From Tetrahymena thermophila SB210 (Eukaryota; Ciliophora; Oligohymenophorea; Hymenostomatida; Tetrahymenidae), in NCBI RefSeq assembly GCF_000189635.1, contig NW_002476554.1, forward strand, positions 919,260 through 983,259: a stretch of 64,000 bases of DNA, read 5' to 3'. Positions within the stretch are counted from its first letter, which is position 1, and each line of letters opens with the position of its first letter. Under the pieces are notes generated by a model that ran no database searches, was not told the origin of the DNA, and worked only from the letters and a program-made list of their open reading frames with translations. Position numbers and translations under genes: made by a program. Positions 12,422 to 24,936 of this stretch are shown one piece after another.

Positions 12422-14812
12422 ATGTTCAAAAAAGGACAGAAAAAATAGCAAGCTTAGCAAAAGCAGGTTTAAAATAAATAGCCTAAAAAGGTTTAGCAAG
12501 AAGAAACTGACTTGATGGTAAACATCGAAGAGGAAATCAAGAGTAATTATGAAGATAGCGGCGATTCTGATGAAGAATTTGAAGCTGTTGATAATGGATT
12601 CTTCTCAGGATTAGGTGGAGAATCAAAGGTAAAAGACTAAAATATAACCAAGGTTATTGAGGCTACTAAGTAAGATTACGAATCTAAGATGACCACTCTT
12701 GAATAAAAGGTTAAAAGACGTTAAAGAAGGGTTAAAGAAACTTTAGATAACAGTGATGATGAAGAATAAGAAGAAAATGATAATGAAAATGATTCTGATG
12801 AAGAAGAAATTGAAAAAAAGCATAAAAATAAGAAGAACGTTAACAAAGCTTCAAATGATAAAGTATTAAAAATGGCTAAAGAAAAGTTAGACAATGAAAG
12901 CGAACATGAAGATGATGATATGGGAACATAGATCAATCAAAATGCAAATAAAAAGCTAAAAGAATAAAAGCTCAACAAGAAGAAGAAGAAAACATGGTAA
13001 GATTTAGGTTTAATTAAACCTTTACTAAAGGCAGTTGAAGAAATGCAATATGAATTCCCAACTAACATTCAATCTCTTGCTATTCCTGCTGCTTTGCAAG
13101 GCAAAGATCTCTTGGCTAGTTCTTTAACAGGTAAAAAATTTACAAATAAATTTAAAAAATTAAAATTTTATTTAGCAAACGAACAAATAAATCATGTTGT
13201 AATCAAAATTTGAATTAAAATAGGTTCTGGCAAAACTGCAGCTTTCTTGATTCCAATCCTCTAAAAGTTCTACAGATCACCATTTACAAACTACAGCAAG
13301 GTAATTAAATTAATTTTTTGTTTTATTTGTTGAGTAGAGTTTTCTTGTGCATAAAGCTAATAAAAGCTTATGTAGAAATAATTAAAGTTATAAATTATCA
13401 AATTAATACATTTAGATTGATATTTTTGTATCAAATTTATTAATTTTGAAATTTAACACCTACTTTCTTTCTTTCTATATTTTTGCTATTAATTCAAACA
13501 CAAAATCTCATAAAGTCTTTTTCATCAAAAATTCGATTTTATTAAAAATATTGTTTTAAATAGTTTTCATTAAAATAAACTTTAAAAAATTGAAATAATT
13601 CTAAAAAATAATAGGCATTAATTGTCACTCCTACTAGAGAATTAGCTTTCTAGATTTATGAGGTTTTCACTAAATTAAATAAATATACAAAACTTAGAGC
13701 TTGTTTAGTCATAGGATAAAGTGCCATGTAAAAGCAAGAAGCTGAACTTAGAGGAAATCCTGAAGTAATTATTGCTACTCCTGGTAGACTTATTGATCAT
13801 TTGCAAAACTCTAGATCTATTGATTTGGATAACTTAGAAGTATTAATATTTGATGAAGCAGATAAGTTATTAGATCTTGGTTTCGAAGCAGCAGCTCAAA
13901 ATATTGTAGAGAATTGTAATAGAGAAAGACAAACACTTCTATTCTCTGCTACACTTACCAGTGAAGTCAACAAGCTTATCGACATAGCACTTAGAAAACC
14001 TATTAGGTAAAAATTTATTTATTATTAAAAAATTGTTTTAATGATTAATATTTTAAAGAATATAAGCCAATCCAGATGGTTAAACTAATGACAAGCTCAT
14101 TTAAAAGATGCTTAGAATATAACATGAAGATTTTAGAGAAGCAGCACTTTTAGCTATAGCAGCTAAGTACTACAAAGAAAGAACAATTATATTCTTCAAG
14201 ACTAAAAGATAAACCCATAGAATGGCAATTATTTTTGGTCTTTTCGGATTAAAAGTTTGTGAGTTGCATGGTGATTTAACTTAAAATTAAAGAATTTAAG
14301 CTTTTAGTGATTTTAAGGAGGGAAAATACTAATATTTAATGGCCACTGATTTAGCATCTAGAGGTTTAGATATATAAGGAGTAAAAGCTGTTATTAATTT
14401 TGAATTGCCTAGTGAAGTTACTAGATATATTCATAGAGTTGGTAGAACTGCTAGAGCTGGTAATGAAGGTATATCTTTAACTATTGGTCTTGATGCTGAA
14501 TTAAAAACTCTCAAGAAAATGCTTAAAGAAAATAAAGATAAAATGATGGAAAAAGTTAGTTTGTCTGTTGAAACATTATAAAAATATAAAGAAAAAATAC
14601 AAAATGTAGAAAGGGAAGTTGTTAAAGTTTTAGAAGAAGAATAAGCTGAAAGATAACTCAGAAAGGCTGAAATGGAGTTGCAAAAAGCTGAAAACATGAT
14701 AAAGCATAAAGATGAAATTATGAATAAACCCAAAAAGACTTGGTTCCAAACTAATCATGAAAGAAATAAAATCAAAGAAGCTGCAAAGGCAGCTGCTTTA
14801 GGTGAAAAATGA
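12422..14812 (+). CDS. DRS1: DRS1/DDX27-type DEAD-box RNA helicase
   Basis: Four exons (introns 13131-13223, 13301-13614, 14007-14058) encode 643 residues. The first 190 or so are Lys- and acid-rich (runs such as [15 protein letters not shown]), typical of nucleolar helicases. Then come all DEAD-box motifs: Q motif (FPTNIQ), Walker A TGSGKT split by the first intron, [18 protein letters not shown] in [20 protein letters not shown] and [10 protein letters not shown]. The C-terminal tail with [15 protein letters not shown] and KPKKTWFQT matches the DRS1/DDX27 subfamily specifically, which separates it from other DEAD-box proteins. DRS1 acts in nucleolar assembly of the large ribosomal subunit. 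Q residues are often encoded by TAA or TAG. The acidic N-terminus gives a serine-rich shadow frame on the minus strand, which is not a gene. Confidence 0.94.
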
Positions 14813-15781
14813 AATTGAAAATTTTTAACACATATAAAGTTAGTTTATCTCCTGTTTTATAAAAGTTAAAATATATACTTGGTTGGAATTTGAATAAGGT
14901 TTATTGTTTTCTCGTTTATTAATCATATATGCAATGTTATTTGTTAAATATATATTTATCAATTATAAATATTTTTAAATTCAAATTAAAATCTAGGCAT
15001 TCCATTCCGTAAATAAAAAAGCTAAGTTAAATTAGCCAAAAACAGCTAACAATGTTAAAAAAAACTTAAATTAATGCTATTTTTGAAAAAATTAATGACT
15101 AATTATAGTTTCTTTTTCTTAAAAATATTTCATTAATTTACATATTATATTTATATAAAAATTAATTATGATGCTAATTTATTATATTTTTAAGCTCTAA
15201 GATTAAGTAGATTTCTTTTCAGAAACCAATTTTTTAAAAATTTGTAGATTTTATCATTTCTAATGGTTTAAAATCTAATTAAAAATAATTAAGCTATAAT
15301 AAATAAATAAAATTATTATTTTAATTTAAAATAATAAATTTAATTTTAATTTGAAAAAGAATAAAAAAAGGCTTTAGCACCTAAATTTAAAAATTATTAT
15401 TTTTTTAATCTAATTAATTATAAAGCAAGGTCTTTAATTTAATTATTGTTAAATAAAAATATTATCTATACTATTAAAAAAAGTCTTTCATAAATTTTAA
15501 ATAAATAATATTATTTTATTTTATTGCTTAAATGAAAAGATAATCTTTAATAACTTTTTATTATAAAGGTTATGTATGTATTAGCTAATAGAAATAAAAG
15601 GTAAATAAAATACATCTTAGCAAAAAAAGAAACAAAGAAAGAAAGTATTTGGGTTGATTTGATTACTTACTGTTTGTTCTATACCAAAAAGAAATAAATA
15701 TACAAAAAAAGAAGATTATATCAAAAATTAATAATCACTTTAAACTTTAAGAAAATTTTGTTAGGAAAAAGAAATAATTAA
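14813..15781. other. intergenic region
   Basis: Nearly 1 kb of A/T-rich DNA before the Mic10-like gene. No coding, RNA or repeated element was recognised. Confidence 0.6.
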
Positions 15782-16027
15782 ATGGAAGGTAGCAAGTGCG
15801 GTAAAGAACATTTTACATACAAAAATGAAACTTAAATGAAAGAAAGAGACCCTCTTTTAAATAAGTTTATATTAGACACCTTAGCCTACTCTGCTATAGG
15901 TGCTGTTGCAGGTTTTACTGCAGGAATTTTCTTAAAACGCCCTACTTTTTGGAGCGTTTTCTTCTCTGGTGTTGGTGCTCATTATGCTTATTCTACAGGT
16001 CCTGTTAAATTCAGATACTGGTGCTGA
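15782..16027 (+). CDS. MIC10: Mic10-like MICOS complex subunit
   Basis: A single exon encodes 81 residues. It starts at the upstream ATG (MEGSKCGKEHF), not at the internal Met at 15836, because the frame is open through a TAA glutamine codon. The protein has two membrane segments: a Gly-rich one (GAVAGFTAG) and a second (FFSGVGAHYAYS), joined by a short basic loop (FLKRPTFW). This matches Mic10/MINOS1, whose hallmarks are Gly-rich membrane helices, a positive FFKRR-like loop and GxGxGxAYS. Mic10 is a small hairpin-shaped inner-membrane protein that oligomerises to bend cristae junctions in mitochondria. Length fits the family (about 75-100 residues). Identification rests on motif similarity by eye. 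The alternative is another small Gly-zipper mitochondrial membrane protein. Confidence 0.75.
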
Positions 16028-17317
16028 ATTAATCAATATCAGCAATGATTTAAGCTCTAAATTTTGAGATTAATTTTTAGCCAAAAAATAAATAAATAAT
16101 ATTAGATTTGTATATTCTCATTAATTTATTATTATATTTTTGTAGTAGTTGTTAATGTAGGAATACACACCATCTTCAAAGTTATCTCGAAAATCTAAAA
16201 ACAAAAAAGTCTAAATTATATTAAAAAATCAACATTTTTTGTTTATTTTGCACCTATTCTTAAAAGTTATACTCATATAATATTTAATAAAGTGAATGTT
16301 CCTTGATGAATTCAATATTTCTTTCGTATCTTTGCAATTTTTATCATTTAAAGCCACTTAATTAAACATAAACATGAATTTATTGAATTTAGTGATTTAC
16401 TAATTTGAAAAAATGACAAATGTAGTTTGAAAATTATAACTCAAAGTAGGTTAATTATTTTTTGATTTTATTTAATGTCACTTTTGAAAAGATAATCAAG
16501 AACATATTAATGATATATGTCGATTGAAAATTAGAATAAAAAGATATAAAATGCTTTGATAAACTGTTGATCATTCAGTAAAATTTTATTGTGAAGCTAA
16601 GCAAATCTATATTGATTTATTTAAGATTTATATAAAGATTAAAGGATCTTTCTTTTGTGTTTGTTTAAATGAAATCTAATTTTTGTAAATTAATTTAAAA
16701 GATTTCAAAATTTTTATTGTTGTTTTGTTAGCTTTTTAATTAGAATATAATCAACTAAAAAATTAAATAAAAATTTATTTTTTTTAATTAAATTTTATTT
16801 TATTCTAATCTAATTAATTTAATGAAAAATAAAAATTTATTAGTATTAAAATACCTAAATATTAGTTTAAATGTTAGCCTTGTTCCTATTTACTTTAGTG
16901 CATTTTATCATAAAAAGTTAATAAAAATTATTTTTTTTAAAAATAAAACTATTCTAATAAATTTTTATTAAAATAATTTTTGTTTTTTTGTGCTCACCTA
17001 CATACCTATACATACTTTTATCATTTTGATTTTTAATTTTATAAATTAAATATCTCAAACAAAGGACATTTTAATACTATATAAAATATTGCAATTTTAT
17101 ATCTTTCTTTAATCATAAATGCAAATAAAATAATTTGAAAATTTTTCGGATAAAAATGAAGTCCGTCCTTCAGCCAACTTCAATTTTTGGTAATATTTGA
17201 AATAAAATAATTTATATTTACAAAATTTTTAAAAAGTTATAAACAATTTATAAATAAATACAGGGAAAGTAAGTTGATTATTTATAATGAAATCTTTAAA
17301 ATTATAATTTAGTTAAC
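16028..17317. other. intergenic, convergent 3' ends
   Basis: About 1.3 kb of A/T-rich spacer between the Mic10-like gene and the 3' end of the minus-strand coiled-coil gene. Nothing recognisable was found. Confidence 0.6.
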
Positions 17318-18241
17318 TCAAAAATTCTTTTTTTTGTAGTTAAAAATAGAATCGCCATCATATTGGATATTAGATTAACTTGAATTTCTTTAAGACTTGT
17401 AATTGCTAAGTGAATTACTAGCAAAAGAAGCTGCATTATTGCTATTATTGTAGCTCATATTATTACTCAAGTAATTACCACCTAATTAATTACTTTTAGT
17501 TGAAGATGTTCCAATTTAAGGCGATGTAATAGGATCTAAAGCAACTTTAGACCTAGAATTATACGATATTTATGACATGTTATTTTATTAATTGGATATA
17601 GAACTATTATAAATTGCATTAGAATTGTTACTTAGCAAATTACTACTTGTAAGTCCACTGCCATTATTTTTGCTTGAACTATTTGTAAACAAAATGGCAT
17701 CTTATTTAGCTAATTTTGATTTTAATTGAGCCATTTCTTAAGAATATTAAGTAGTTATCAACTTTATTTTTTCTTCTAATTATTCATTTTACTTTTTTAA
17801 CTCTAAAACATGGTCAGAAGACTGAGAATATCTTTCAGCTAACATAACACTTTCTGGTCTAATTTAATCATCATTTCCAACCCCATTTTTTTATTGCATG
17901 TTTCTCTGACTCTAAAATAAGATTTATTCATATTTTTATTTGTATTACTCATTTTCTTTTTCTAGTTCTTCAAGTCTTTTTCTTTAATACTCTAAAACAT
18001 ATCTTAGCTATTCTTCATTTTAAATTCCTTTGCTTTTATCTATAGCTGTCTTTGGGCGTGCCAATGCAATATTCTTGACAGTATCTTTTAATGAGCCCAT
18101 TTCTTCTCTCAAAACCTTATTGTCTTTCTTTAATATTTCATTTTCTTTCTTTGTTTAATCTAGTCTTTTTTTCAAGAATTAAATCTCTTTTTCAAATACT
18201 TGCTTTTCTTCTTTGCTAAAGTCATCTTTTTACAAATTCAT
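17318..18241 (-). CDS. coiled-coil protein with Asn/Ser-rich tail, function unknown
   Basis: A single exon on the minus strand encodes 307 residues in ciliate code, from MNLQKDDFSKEEK to NYKKKNF followed by TGA. I do not recognise the family. Residues 10 to about 190 are strongly charged with heptad-like spacing (KKRLDQTKKENEILKKD, KRLEELEKENEQ, LKKQNEQLEEKIKLI) and probably form two or three coiled coils. A short Pro-containing link (ARPKTAIDKSKG) lies between the first two. The last 110 residues are rich in Asn and Ser with no clear fold. There is no signal peptide or membrane segment. Similar proteins in ciliates are often cytoskeletal or basal-body components, and the gene sits beside a dynein-arm assembly gene, but that is only suggestive. 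Confidence 0.8.
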
Positions 18242-19051
18242 TTCTTTTAAAATTTTTAATTTTATAACAAAGTTTTTGTAATTAAACAATAAATTAATGA
18301 TTTGAGGTTAAAAGAAAAGGTCTTTCTTTAATGGTCAAAAGGAATCAAATTATTAAATCAGAAATTTTTTATTATCCTTATCAATAATAAATAATATATC
18401 TATCTATCAATATAAACAAACAATCATAAATAATGTAATTTATTTTTAGTACTCATTTAAAAGTACAATTAACAAATCTATTTCCATTCTCCAGTAAAAG
18501 TTATAAAAAATTCAAAACATTTTTTTAAATTGATTTATTCAAGTTTATTTAATCTTTAATGAAGAGATATTCAAATCCCTACAAATGTTTTTCTCAAGTT
18601 AATTTTTAAAATAATTATAAATAATAATTGTAATTAAAATGAATTAATTTAACATTTTTAGAATAGAAATTCAAAATATATCTTTAAATGTTGCTATTTT
18701 TAAAAAAATTTGCAGTTACTTTGGAAATAAATAGCAAAAGAAATGAATTTTATAATAAATATAAACAAATAATCAAATCATACATTCATTCATTAGAAAA
18801 AAAAATCTAACTTCCCTGAATCAATTAATTAGCTTATTATTAGATTAAGAATTCAGTCAAACCTACCTAATTTTCTTTCTTTTTAAAAATTGAAAGAAAA
18901 ACTTGATAAAAAAAGATAGAAATCTCTTTGAAATTATAGCTGAACTAATTAATATCGATTGATTTGTTAATAATTAAATTTCCTAAATAAATTATCAAAA
19001 AGTTAATTATTATCATTATTTAGGAATTAGCAATCTTGTATATAGAGTAAA
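18242..19051. other. divergent intergenic region
   Basis: About 0.8 kb between the starts of the coiled-coil gene and the ODA10 gene. It is A/T-rich and presumably holds both promoters. No distinct motif was seen. Confidence 0.55.
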
Positions 19052-21620
19052 ATGAGGGCAAGTTCGGCTACAAAGAGCTAAAAAGATTTAAAAACCTTAG
19101 AAGAAGAATACATTCATTAATCTAAGAAGTCTAATCTTTTAGGTGTGTTTTTATAAAAAATAAAAAATTTAAAAATAGAGTTGATGAATTCATATTATCA
19201 ATTATCTTAAAATTAAATAAGTTTGTTTTCCTAAATATCTAAATAAATGATTTTGCTTGGAAGACAATTATTCGAAAATGCAGTGATATCAATTAAATAA
19301 CAATTTTATTATAAATTTAATAGAAAATGACAGAAAAATCTTCCATAAAAATGCTGAAGAAACTAAAAACAATAACATGTAAATCATAGAAAGCTTAAAA
19401 AAAGAAAACAAGTAATTAAAGACCTTAAGAGATGAATTGATAGCAAACAAAAGAGTAAATAAATAAATTATTACAAGCACTTATGTTTTAAAGATGATTA
19501 ATAAATATTAATAATAATAAGGCTTCCACTCCAGGAATGTCCAAAACTCAAGGCAGCTTAGTCTCTTGGTCTGGAGATATAAAAGATGAAGTAATTAAAT
19601 AATTTCTATAATTATTATATATATAATTTTGTATAAAAATGATGTAATTAACACTTTCTAAAATACAAATTTAATTAGAATTACTGGAGAAGAAAGTTTG
19701 ATGAAGCAAGACACGCTACAAAAAATAAAAAGAGTTAGCTTTTGCAACTTTAAGATAAACTTAATGAAGTCTCAGATGCAAAATTTGGTGGTAAGTTTCA
19801 TATAGTTATCACTAATAAATAATATATAACTAAATTAATAAATAGCTGTTGAAGAGTCACCTTTGATGCGTTAAATTAGAATTTTAGAAAATAGATTAGA
19901 TAAAGTTATGATTAAGTTTAATGAAGCTCAATCTATCCGTAAAACTTATGAATAAATTGTCAAACGTTTAAAAGAAGAAAGAGTTGGTTATGATAATTAA
20001 TTGGCAGCTATTGAAAGATCATTAAAAGGAAAAGAGCATGATTTTGAAGAACTACTTCTTCTTGCTCACGATGCTACTCACGCTAAAGAACTAGCAGCTG
20101 CTGAGCTTAAAAAATACGAGCATAAAAAAGTAATTAATATTCTTAATTTTTCTCTATTTAATTCTTTATATAAAAAGGCTGCTGTCAGAGAGCTTAGAAA
20201 GACATATATTGCTGAAAAGAGAAAAGCCATAGAATAAAGAGAAGCAGTCATTTCAAGAATGGAAAAGAAAGATAAAGACAATGATGACAGAAATCTCGAA
20301 AAATCTTAAGCAAACAATTTAAATGAATTAAACAACCCATAAATTGAACCTTAAAATCATTAAGATGCTACATTTTAGAGACAAAAACTAAATGATTATG
20401 ATGAAGCTTTCAGAAAATTATATGTAAATTAATATTTCTATTACATAAAAGGAGGATTAAATTCATTATTAATTTTTAATCGATTTAAGCTAATTTTTTA
20501 GATTTTGAATTTTGTTAAATAATTGTGTAACAATTATTTTAGAGAGAGACCTACCTGTTAAATTTTTTAATAATTTTTATAACTTAAATATTTATTTATG
20601 TTTGATCTTTATTTAAATAGGAAGCTACAGGTGTTACAGATGTTAATGAGATTATTTAAAAATTTACAACTTAAGATGAAACTTCTAAATCTCTTAAGGA
20701 TTTACAGAGGGAGTATTAAGATACAATTGACGATAAAAAAAAGTAAAGGGATGATTTAAAAGCAGGTTTAAATGCATTAAAATATGAAGGCAATGAAAAC
20801 CCAAATAGAAAATAATTAGATGAAGTAATTAATTAATAGATATAAAAATTAATTTTTTATATTATTTTATAACAAAAAAAAATAATTATTTTACTTACTA
20901 AATAATAGATTGAAAAAAATGTAAATAATGCTGTTAATAAATGTGATAAAGCCAAATTAAAGTATGAAAGAGTTTCTAAAATATTGGTTGATGTTAAAGC
21001 AGGTATTGAGCATTTGTATGAAAAGTTGGAGTTTTATAAAGTAATAATTTCAATTTATAACCAAACTTCATTTTAATTCTTTAACTTAACTAGCTTGAAG
21101 GTAAACCTAACATTGTGATTACTGATGAGACTTTAGTTGAAGGTTTATCATAAATTGTTGAAAAAATGAAATTGATATTCTAACCTGTTAAGAATGATCC
21201 TTCTTACAACCCTGAGGACTTCAAGCAAACTGCTAAGGGTGTATCTAATTACATCAACTTAAATTTACGTGACAAAAGTAACCAAAAAAATAAATAATTT
21301 AACTTTATTTTAATTTTATTTTATAATTTTTAGGTGGAAGAATAGAAAGCATAAGTAAAAATATAAGAGTAAAATTACCAGAAAAAGACGAAGAAGAAGT
21401 ATCTAACGATGAAATAGAAGACGATGTAAATAAATTAGATTTTATAATAAGTAATTTTAATCATTTTATTTTAAAAAACAAACAAACAAACAATTAGATT
21501 GATATCGAAACTACTACAAAACTCAAACAAAAATATTAAGCCCAAGCTAAATAAGAAAAAGCTGCAAGAAATAAATAAAAGAAACAACTTGGTTCTACTT
21601 AACAAGGAAGAAAAGTTTGA
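19052..21620 (+). CDS. ODA10: outer dynein arm docking/assembly protein, ODA10/CCDC151 (ODAD3) family
   Basis: A multi-exon coiled-coil gene. The first intron is 19143-19323; another (about 20128-20176) interrupts the core and makes a false continuous frame in standard code. The diagnostic block reads IRILENRLDKVMIKFNEAQ, then IRKTYEQIVKRLKEERVGYD and a stretch containing QLAAIERSLKGKE and LLLAHDATHAKE. This is the most conserved core of CCDC151/ODA10. The N-terminal ENDRKIF...ESLKKENKQL segment matches the family's first coil. ODA10 and its animal homolog are needed to assemble and dock outer-arm dyneins on ciliary doublets. The C-terminus is acidic and then basic (KLPEKDEEEVSND, then QQGRKV before TGA). 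Length and order of coils fit the family. The protein is expected in cilia or in the cytoplasm during dynein preassembly. Confidence 0.9.
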
Positions 21621-22399
21621 AAATATATATTCTATTAAAATATTTATAATCTAATTGTAAATTAATTAATTAATTAATTCATTCATTGCCTTTAAGAGTA
21701 TTAATTATTTCAAATATAACAAAAACCTCTGCAATTAAAAATATTAAAATCATATTTCAATAATTAGTTTTGTTTTCTTGATATTCTATTTTTGTTATTG
21801 ATCATCATGAAATATTGTTTTGAGATATTCATAAAGTAGATTTTATAAATAAACATTATTTCTTTATCAATCAATTATCAAAGATAGATAAATTAAATTG
21901 TATTTTAATTAAAATATAATATTTAAATAAAATAAAATAAAATAATAAAAATTCAAACAAATATTTTTTTTTTCAACTTATTTAAAAAAAAAATTAGGCT
22001 ATATCAAACGAATTCAATCAATAATTTCTATATGATTATCCATCTATTTCGAATATTATATTTTTTTTAAAATCAAAACGTTTGCATGTTAGTAATTTGA
22101 ATTTGATAAAATATGAAGGTGTGTGTAGATTTTTAAAAACTGGTTTTAAATAAAAATATATAAATATATATATAAAATATGAATAATTTATTAATTAAAT
22201 AAAATGTAAAATTTGTTTATTTAATTAAAAAAAGAAGTTAGTTAGTTAGTTAGTTAGTATGGATGATAAGTATTTGTTATTTTTAAATTATAAATAATAA
22301 ATTTCTGTTTATAATAAATATCTAAAAGATATTGTTTTAATTAATTAGTTTTTAGCTTTCAAAACAAATAAAAAGTCAATTTTATAAATACAATATTAA
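21621..22399. other. intergenic region with (TTAG)n run
   Basis: A/T-rich spacer between ODA10 and the RP2-like gene. The only structured feature is about six TTAG units at 22237-22259. This is not the Tetrahymena telomere repeat. Confidence 0.6.
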
Positions 22400-24346
22400 A
22401 TGGCTCCTAAAAAAGACAAATCAAACTACGTTTTTAGATTTAAAGAAGATTAAGTTCTTATTAAAAGGCCAGGCGATTTAGATGGTGCAGATTTTGCTAT
22501 TTCAAATTGCAAAAACTGTGAAATCTACATTTTTGACCATATTGCTTAAGTAGGATATTTCGTAGATTTGTATTCATATTTAGATTTTACATTTGAAATA
22601 AAAAACAGATTTTTGTAGATGATTCATAAAATTGCAAAGTATATGTTGGTCCCACTAAGGGGTCTGTTTTTGTAAGAGACTGTTAAGGTAATAATATTTA
22701 TTTATCAATCATAAGTTAAAATTGTTTTTGAAAATAGATATCGAGTTGTACTCTTCTTCATCTTAATTAAGAATTTCAGACACAAAAAAGTAGCAAAACT
22801 TCATTCAATAAATATGCAATTTAATATAATCGTTTTTATAAATATCATAAAAAGCATTAAAGCTTATGTGTTTTCATAAAGTGACCCAACATTAGAAAAT
22901 ACTTCAGGACTTACCTTAGCTCCTTACAATTTCCTTTTCCCAGGATTAAAGTAGCATTTCGAAGCTGCTGGATTAGTTGCTTGTAATTAAATCATATTCT
23001 AATATTTGCAAAATTAACACTAAAAAATTAATTATTTTAGCTGAAGACAAGTGGAGCTAAGTTTTTGATTTTACTCCAAGCAAAGATTCCACAAAAAATT
23101 GGACATTGATGGATCCTAAAGATTATCCTGGTCCTATTATTAAAGAGGTAGATACATTTTATAAAAATCAAATAAAATTAATAAATAAATAGAGACTTTA
23201 AAAAATTTAAATTAAAAATCTCAGGTTTTATTAGTTAGTTTTTTATTTATTCCATTTAAAAAGATTTATCAAATGAAATATATAATTTCTTAATGTGCCT
23301 TTAAAAATATTTCAACATTTAAAAACTAATTAGATTGAAGGAGTAGAAGGAGATTGCACAAATCCTGTTCCTGTATCTAAGATCTATGGAGGAGATAGCG
23401 ATATTTAAATTGTATTAGGAAGTGCCGATGATAGTAATCAAGTAATTGATGGTATGGCTTCATTCAATATTCACGTTACTCAATAATAAGCATAGTAGAC
23501 TTTTGAATAAAAAGTAGAATAAGCATAACCTGAAGAAACTGCAAATAGTAAGAAACTGTTTGTTTTGAATTTGATTTTATATAAATTAAATAAATTAAAA
23601 AAAATAATTTAGGCAATTTTGGATTTGATGATAATTAACAGCAATAGTACTAATACTAAAATAATTAAGCTTAATAAGCTGCAGATGATTTCTGGGGAGG
23701 CGAATAACAAACTATTAACCCTTCAAACTAGAGTCAAGTGCATTAATAATAAGCAGATGATGATTTTTGGGGAAGCTAGTAGCAAACTATCACTCCTTCA
23801 AATTAATAAGCAGATGATTTTTGGGGAGCTCCATAATAAACTTTAAATACAAATAGCACATAACAATAATAATATGGAGCATTTTAAGCTGAAAAGACTG
23901 CCAAGCAAATAAAAGAAGAAGAACTTACAAGAAAAGTAATTGAAAAGCAGGTAAAATTGATATATTTTAATGTTAGTTACCCTTTAACAATAAAATTCTA
24001 AATTCTAAACAAAGGATTAAGAGCAATAATAAAAAAGAGAAAAGAGAGCTGCTGCATAAAGATATCTCTAAAATTTCCTTCAGTAAAAAATTTAAAATTT
24101 ATTAAATACTTATTTAAATTCTTTATTTAAAGAGAAAAGCAAAAGTAAACAGAATTAAAAAAGAAGTTAGCATTAGAAGAAGAAGAAGTGTTGATAGAAA
24201 GTAGAAAAAAAGAAGAAGGAAAAGTCAAAAATCCTTGGGAAAAAATAACAAAAAATATTGCATTAAAGGCTGGAGAATATCCAGGAAAATTAGATGTAGC
24301 TGCTATGCGTCAAGCTATTATTAATAAAAAATCAGATATTAATTGA
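22400..24346 (+). CDS. RP2/TBCC-domain protein with clathrin-light-chain-like C-terminus
   Basis: The N-terminal part is a TBCC/RP2 right-handed beta-helix: FAISNCKNCEIYIFDH, VDDSQNCKVYVGPTKGSVF and then SQLRISD, where the Arg aligns with the GAP arginine finger of RP2. It continues like the RP2 C-lobe region (FPGLKQHFEAAGL, SQVFDFTPSKDS). RP2 is the GTPase-activating protein of Arl3 in cilia; the myristoylation Gly of human RP2 is absent (start MAPKKDK). From about 23610 the protein becomes Gln-rich with three DDFWG repeats, followed by a charged helix and a C-terminus (NPWEKITKNIAL ... DVAAMRQAIINKK). That tail resembles the end of clathrin light chains, which also have WE followed by DVSRMR. 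Several introns are short and clear. The same reading frame crosses all parts, so this is one gene by the sequence. The clathrin-light-chain assignment is inference from pattern. Confidence 0.82.
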
Positions 24347-24936
24347 TCTAAAAAACTATTTAATTTGAATAAAATTTTAGTTAAATAAATTAATTAAATG
24401 TATGTTTAATATTTTAAGGATTCATATCAAATATTAATTGTTCAAGTAAGTAACAGAAATGCAAAAATTTATCCAAAAATTTTATATTAAATGAGAGAAT
24501 TCTATTTTGAATTATTAAAAAATGCTTAATTTTTTATTAATTGTTTATTGAATTCTAAATTTTATGTAAATTTAAATATTTAAAAAAAAAAATTTTATCT
24601 TTTGACAATATACTGTAAATGCTCATTAATTAAAGCATTCCCTAAGTATCTTTTTTGCCCAAAAAAAAGTGCCTTTTATCTTTTTATTTATTAGAAAAAA
24701 CATTTTCATAAAATGATTATGTTAATTTTTATTACATTTAATATTTATTATTTTACTTATTAATTTATTTTTAAATGTTTTATTAAGAAAAAAGTGAAGG
24801 ATTTTAGAATTATTTTAACTATAAAAATAAATTAATAAAGGCAATACAAAAAATTTAAAAAATATAGATTAAACAAATTAAATGATTTATTAATTATCTT
24901 TTATAATTTAAATAATTTATAATAGAATCTTGGTGG
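24347..24936. other. intergenic, convergent 3' ends
   Basis: A/T-rich spacer between the RP2-like gene and the 3' end of the first acyl-CoA synthetase. Nothing else was recognised. Confidence 0.6.

Noticed and set aside
12721..12936. Minus-strand Ser/Phe-rich frame
   Set aside because: It is the complement of the acidic, Lys-rich N-terminus of the DRS1 helicase.
14431..14733. Minus-strand 100-codon frame
   Set aside because: It lies opposite the conserved C-terminal helicase domain and has no family resemblance.
20078..20281. Minus-strand frame inside ODA10
   Set aside because: It is a shadow of the conserved coiled-coil exons on the plus strand.
22237..22259. (TTAG)n run considered as a telomere-like repeat
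   Set aside because: Tetrahymena telomeres are TTGGGG; this short run is internal and looks like a simple microsatellite.
23619..23846. Plus-strand frame with repeated IFGEA-like words
   Set aside because: It is the wrong frame of the Gln-rich DDFWG repeat region of the RP2-like gene.
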